This document shows positions 62,701-64,000 of a stretch of 64,000 nt of DNA, piece after piece. Numbering within the stretch: position 1 is the first letter of the stretch; each line of letters starts with the position of its first letter. The stretch lies in assembly GCA_033558025.1 (NCBI GenBank), contig JAUCEF010000005.1, positions 2,108,001-2,172,000 on the forward strand. The letters are read 5' to 3'. Position numbers and translations under genes: made by a program. The notes under the pieces are model-generated. The model did no database searches. It saw nothing but the letters and a program-made list of their open reading frames with translations, and was not told the DNA's origin. Origin of the DNA: Phytophthora sp. 'mugwort' (Eukaryota; Oomycota; Peronosporomycetes; Peronosporales; Peronosporaceae).

Positions 62701-64000
62701 AGCAGCCACCGTTCCTTGTGGGGTCTGGATTGGCTCTACCGTATGCCGTGGAACATGGAAGTGAAGATTGTGGGTCCTCCAGGAAGCGGCCCTCCTTCAA
62801 ACCTCATCTTGGAAACGTACATTGATGGTGCGATGCGCGACGAGGATGAGACTACTGGCATCGATGACGAGCTTCGCATGAACTCAATCCGCGTCAAGGG
62901 GATTGTTGTGGACGCGCGGAACATGCCGCAACCTGTGGTCGTGAACTCGCAACAGACACTGCAAGCTTGTCTGTTCTTGGGCACGCAACCTGTCGACCGG
63001 CGCGGATTTACGAAGCCTCCTCCGCAGAGTAACGGAGGTTTCGTGTCCACAAGTGGATCTGCTAGCGGTGGTGGAGCTGCTCTCTCAAGCGATACGCAAC
63101 AAAAGATGCTGCGTGCTCGCTCGGCGTCGAACTCGGCCGGAGGAAGTATGGATCGTAGCTCGGAGACAGTTATCTCTTCATCGCTGGACTTTGCCGATAC
63201 TGGATCGTCGTCAGTCGATGCAGCGAAAGAAGAGAACAAAGACTGGAGTTCGTGTCAGCCAGAGCAGCGCTCGCCGCAGTATCTAACAGCACCAGAATGT
63301 TCTTTATGTGCCCCTGGTGAGCGTGCTGTGTGGAACTTTCGTGTGGAAATGGACTCGGCGGCTGGAACTAACACTCCAAACGGAAGCATTAAGCGCCTAC
63401 TGCTCAAGTCTGTCGAGTTTACATTGCAACTACTGCCTCTTCGTCCACGGACTGTGCCACTACCGGTGCACCTCTATGGTGAGCTGGCGAAAACTAGTGC
63501 GGGTTGCCAGATTTTACATGCATCTGGACATTTGCCGGAATTCCTCGCGTGTCTTCGTGATGCTGCTAGTGTGCCACTTGAAAAGCGTGCTGCATTGTGG
63601 GCACTTGGTCACGTGTCGTCCACACCACGCGGGTACGACCTGCTGATCCACTACGCCCAAGACTTTGTGGAGATGATCGTGAAACTCGCCACCGATTCTC
63701 CGCTCGTATCCATTCGTGGCACCTGCTTTTTCGTGCTGGGGTTGCTGGCGCGGTCACCTTCTGGCCGACGACACCTGGCACGTCTTGGCTGGGATGCTCC
63801 GCGTGATGCGTCCCGCACTTCCATCGCCGTCCCTCAGAATTGCACAGCTCTCTTTATGTGGCCACCGTCTGGATCCTCAACTCCGTGTCCACTGACACAG
63901 ACGCCACGTGCTTCGCCCCTGCAGCGACTGCTAACCCGCAGACGTGACAAGATGCCCAATGAGTGGCGCGAAGTGCTACGCTTTGTTGCAGACCTAAGCA
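59774..64000 (+). CDS. RICTOR: RICTOR, TORC2 scaffold subunit (3' end outside window)
   Basis: Exon 1 (59774-59899, MASQRRGSAPHGDGSLAAIC...) joins in phase to exon 2, which starts at 59971 and stays open to the window end, giving about 1,385 residues so far. The N-terminal armadillo-like region (MKAMRRLVCDSDTSTRAGAL; HLAERVQALKVVRRIMEIDA), the middle segment (FKDMLHNRSRVLTDKNYKNW; GYFSNLYWIPDHVPYLRPAC; SRRMLREYFTLLGLMSSSKE) and the later segment (GLDWLYRMPWNMEVKIVGPP; RAALWALGHVSSTPRGYDLL; VSIRGTCFFVLGLLARSPSG, then RLGWDA) match Rictor domains in order. RICTOR holds together TOR complex 2, which phosphorylates AGC kinases at the plasma membrane. Gly/Ser-rich loops (about residues 480-510 and 1065-1130) are likely disordered. 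Confidence 0.92.

Noticed and set aside
1..64000. CRISPR arrays, rRNA operons or bacterial operons
   Set aside because: No spaced identical repeats of the right size and no rRNA-like stretches; spliced genes throughout show a eukaryotic nuclear sequence.

Overview
The window looks like nuclear DNA of an oomycete, most likely a Phytophthora-like peronosporalean. The evidence is roughly balanced base composition, compact genes, short GT-AG introns (mostly about 45-105 bp), oomycete-style LRR receptor-like proteins and Cys/His-repeat proteins, and decayed Gypsy, hAT and Mutator-like elements between conserved housekeeping genes. No tRNA, rRNA or CRISPR was seen.

Layout. 1-2.7 kb: remnant of an integrated Polinton-like (Maverick-type) DNA virus, with an adenovirus-type cysteine protease, a broken capsid-like gene, a small ORF with a doubled KYKG/KYRG...DPxY motif, and the edge of a further unknown gene. 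3.0-9.7 kb: decayed chromodomain Ty3/Gypsy retrotransposon (gag knuckle, aspartic protease, RT, RNase H, integrase, GPY/F, chromodomain) with an antisense open frame behind the chromodomain. 9.7-11.4 kb: no gene.

11.4-45.2 kb is a dense gene block: TYW3-kelch-TYW2 wybutosine fusion (-), APC1 (+), poly(A) polymerase (-), CENP-C (+), PH-RasGEF (+), LRR receptor with a degenerate kinase (+), Cys/His-repeat protein (-), RING protein (-), a second LRR receptor with a degenerate kinase (-), an ARL13-like GTPase with extra domains (+), and a DNAJC21/JJJ1-type J protein (-). Divergent pairs with short shared promoters are TYW/APC1 (89 bp) and PAP/CENP-C (290 bp).

45.2-57.4 kb is a transposon graveyard: a fold-back repeat, a broken SET-domain gene, a broken MULE transposase with SWIM finger, a Ulp1-like protease gene with an internal stop, and two broken hAT transposases facing each other. 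57.7-64 kb returns to host genes: a small unknown coiled-coil-like protein (+), mitochondrial ribosomal protein uL4 (-), and the first 1,385 codons of RICTOR (TORC2), which runs off the right end.

Exon joins were derived by hand from GT-AG signals, reading-frame phase and family similarity. Start codons without transcript evidence are best guesses. The host genes share no single pathway: tRNA modification, anaphase/centromere control (APC1, CENP-C), mRNA 3' end formation, Ras and TOR signalling, cilium/flagellum GTPase, ribosome biogenesis and mitochondrial translation. The most unusual items are the viral remnant, the two catalytically degenerate LRR receptors, and the multi-domain ARL13-like protein.
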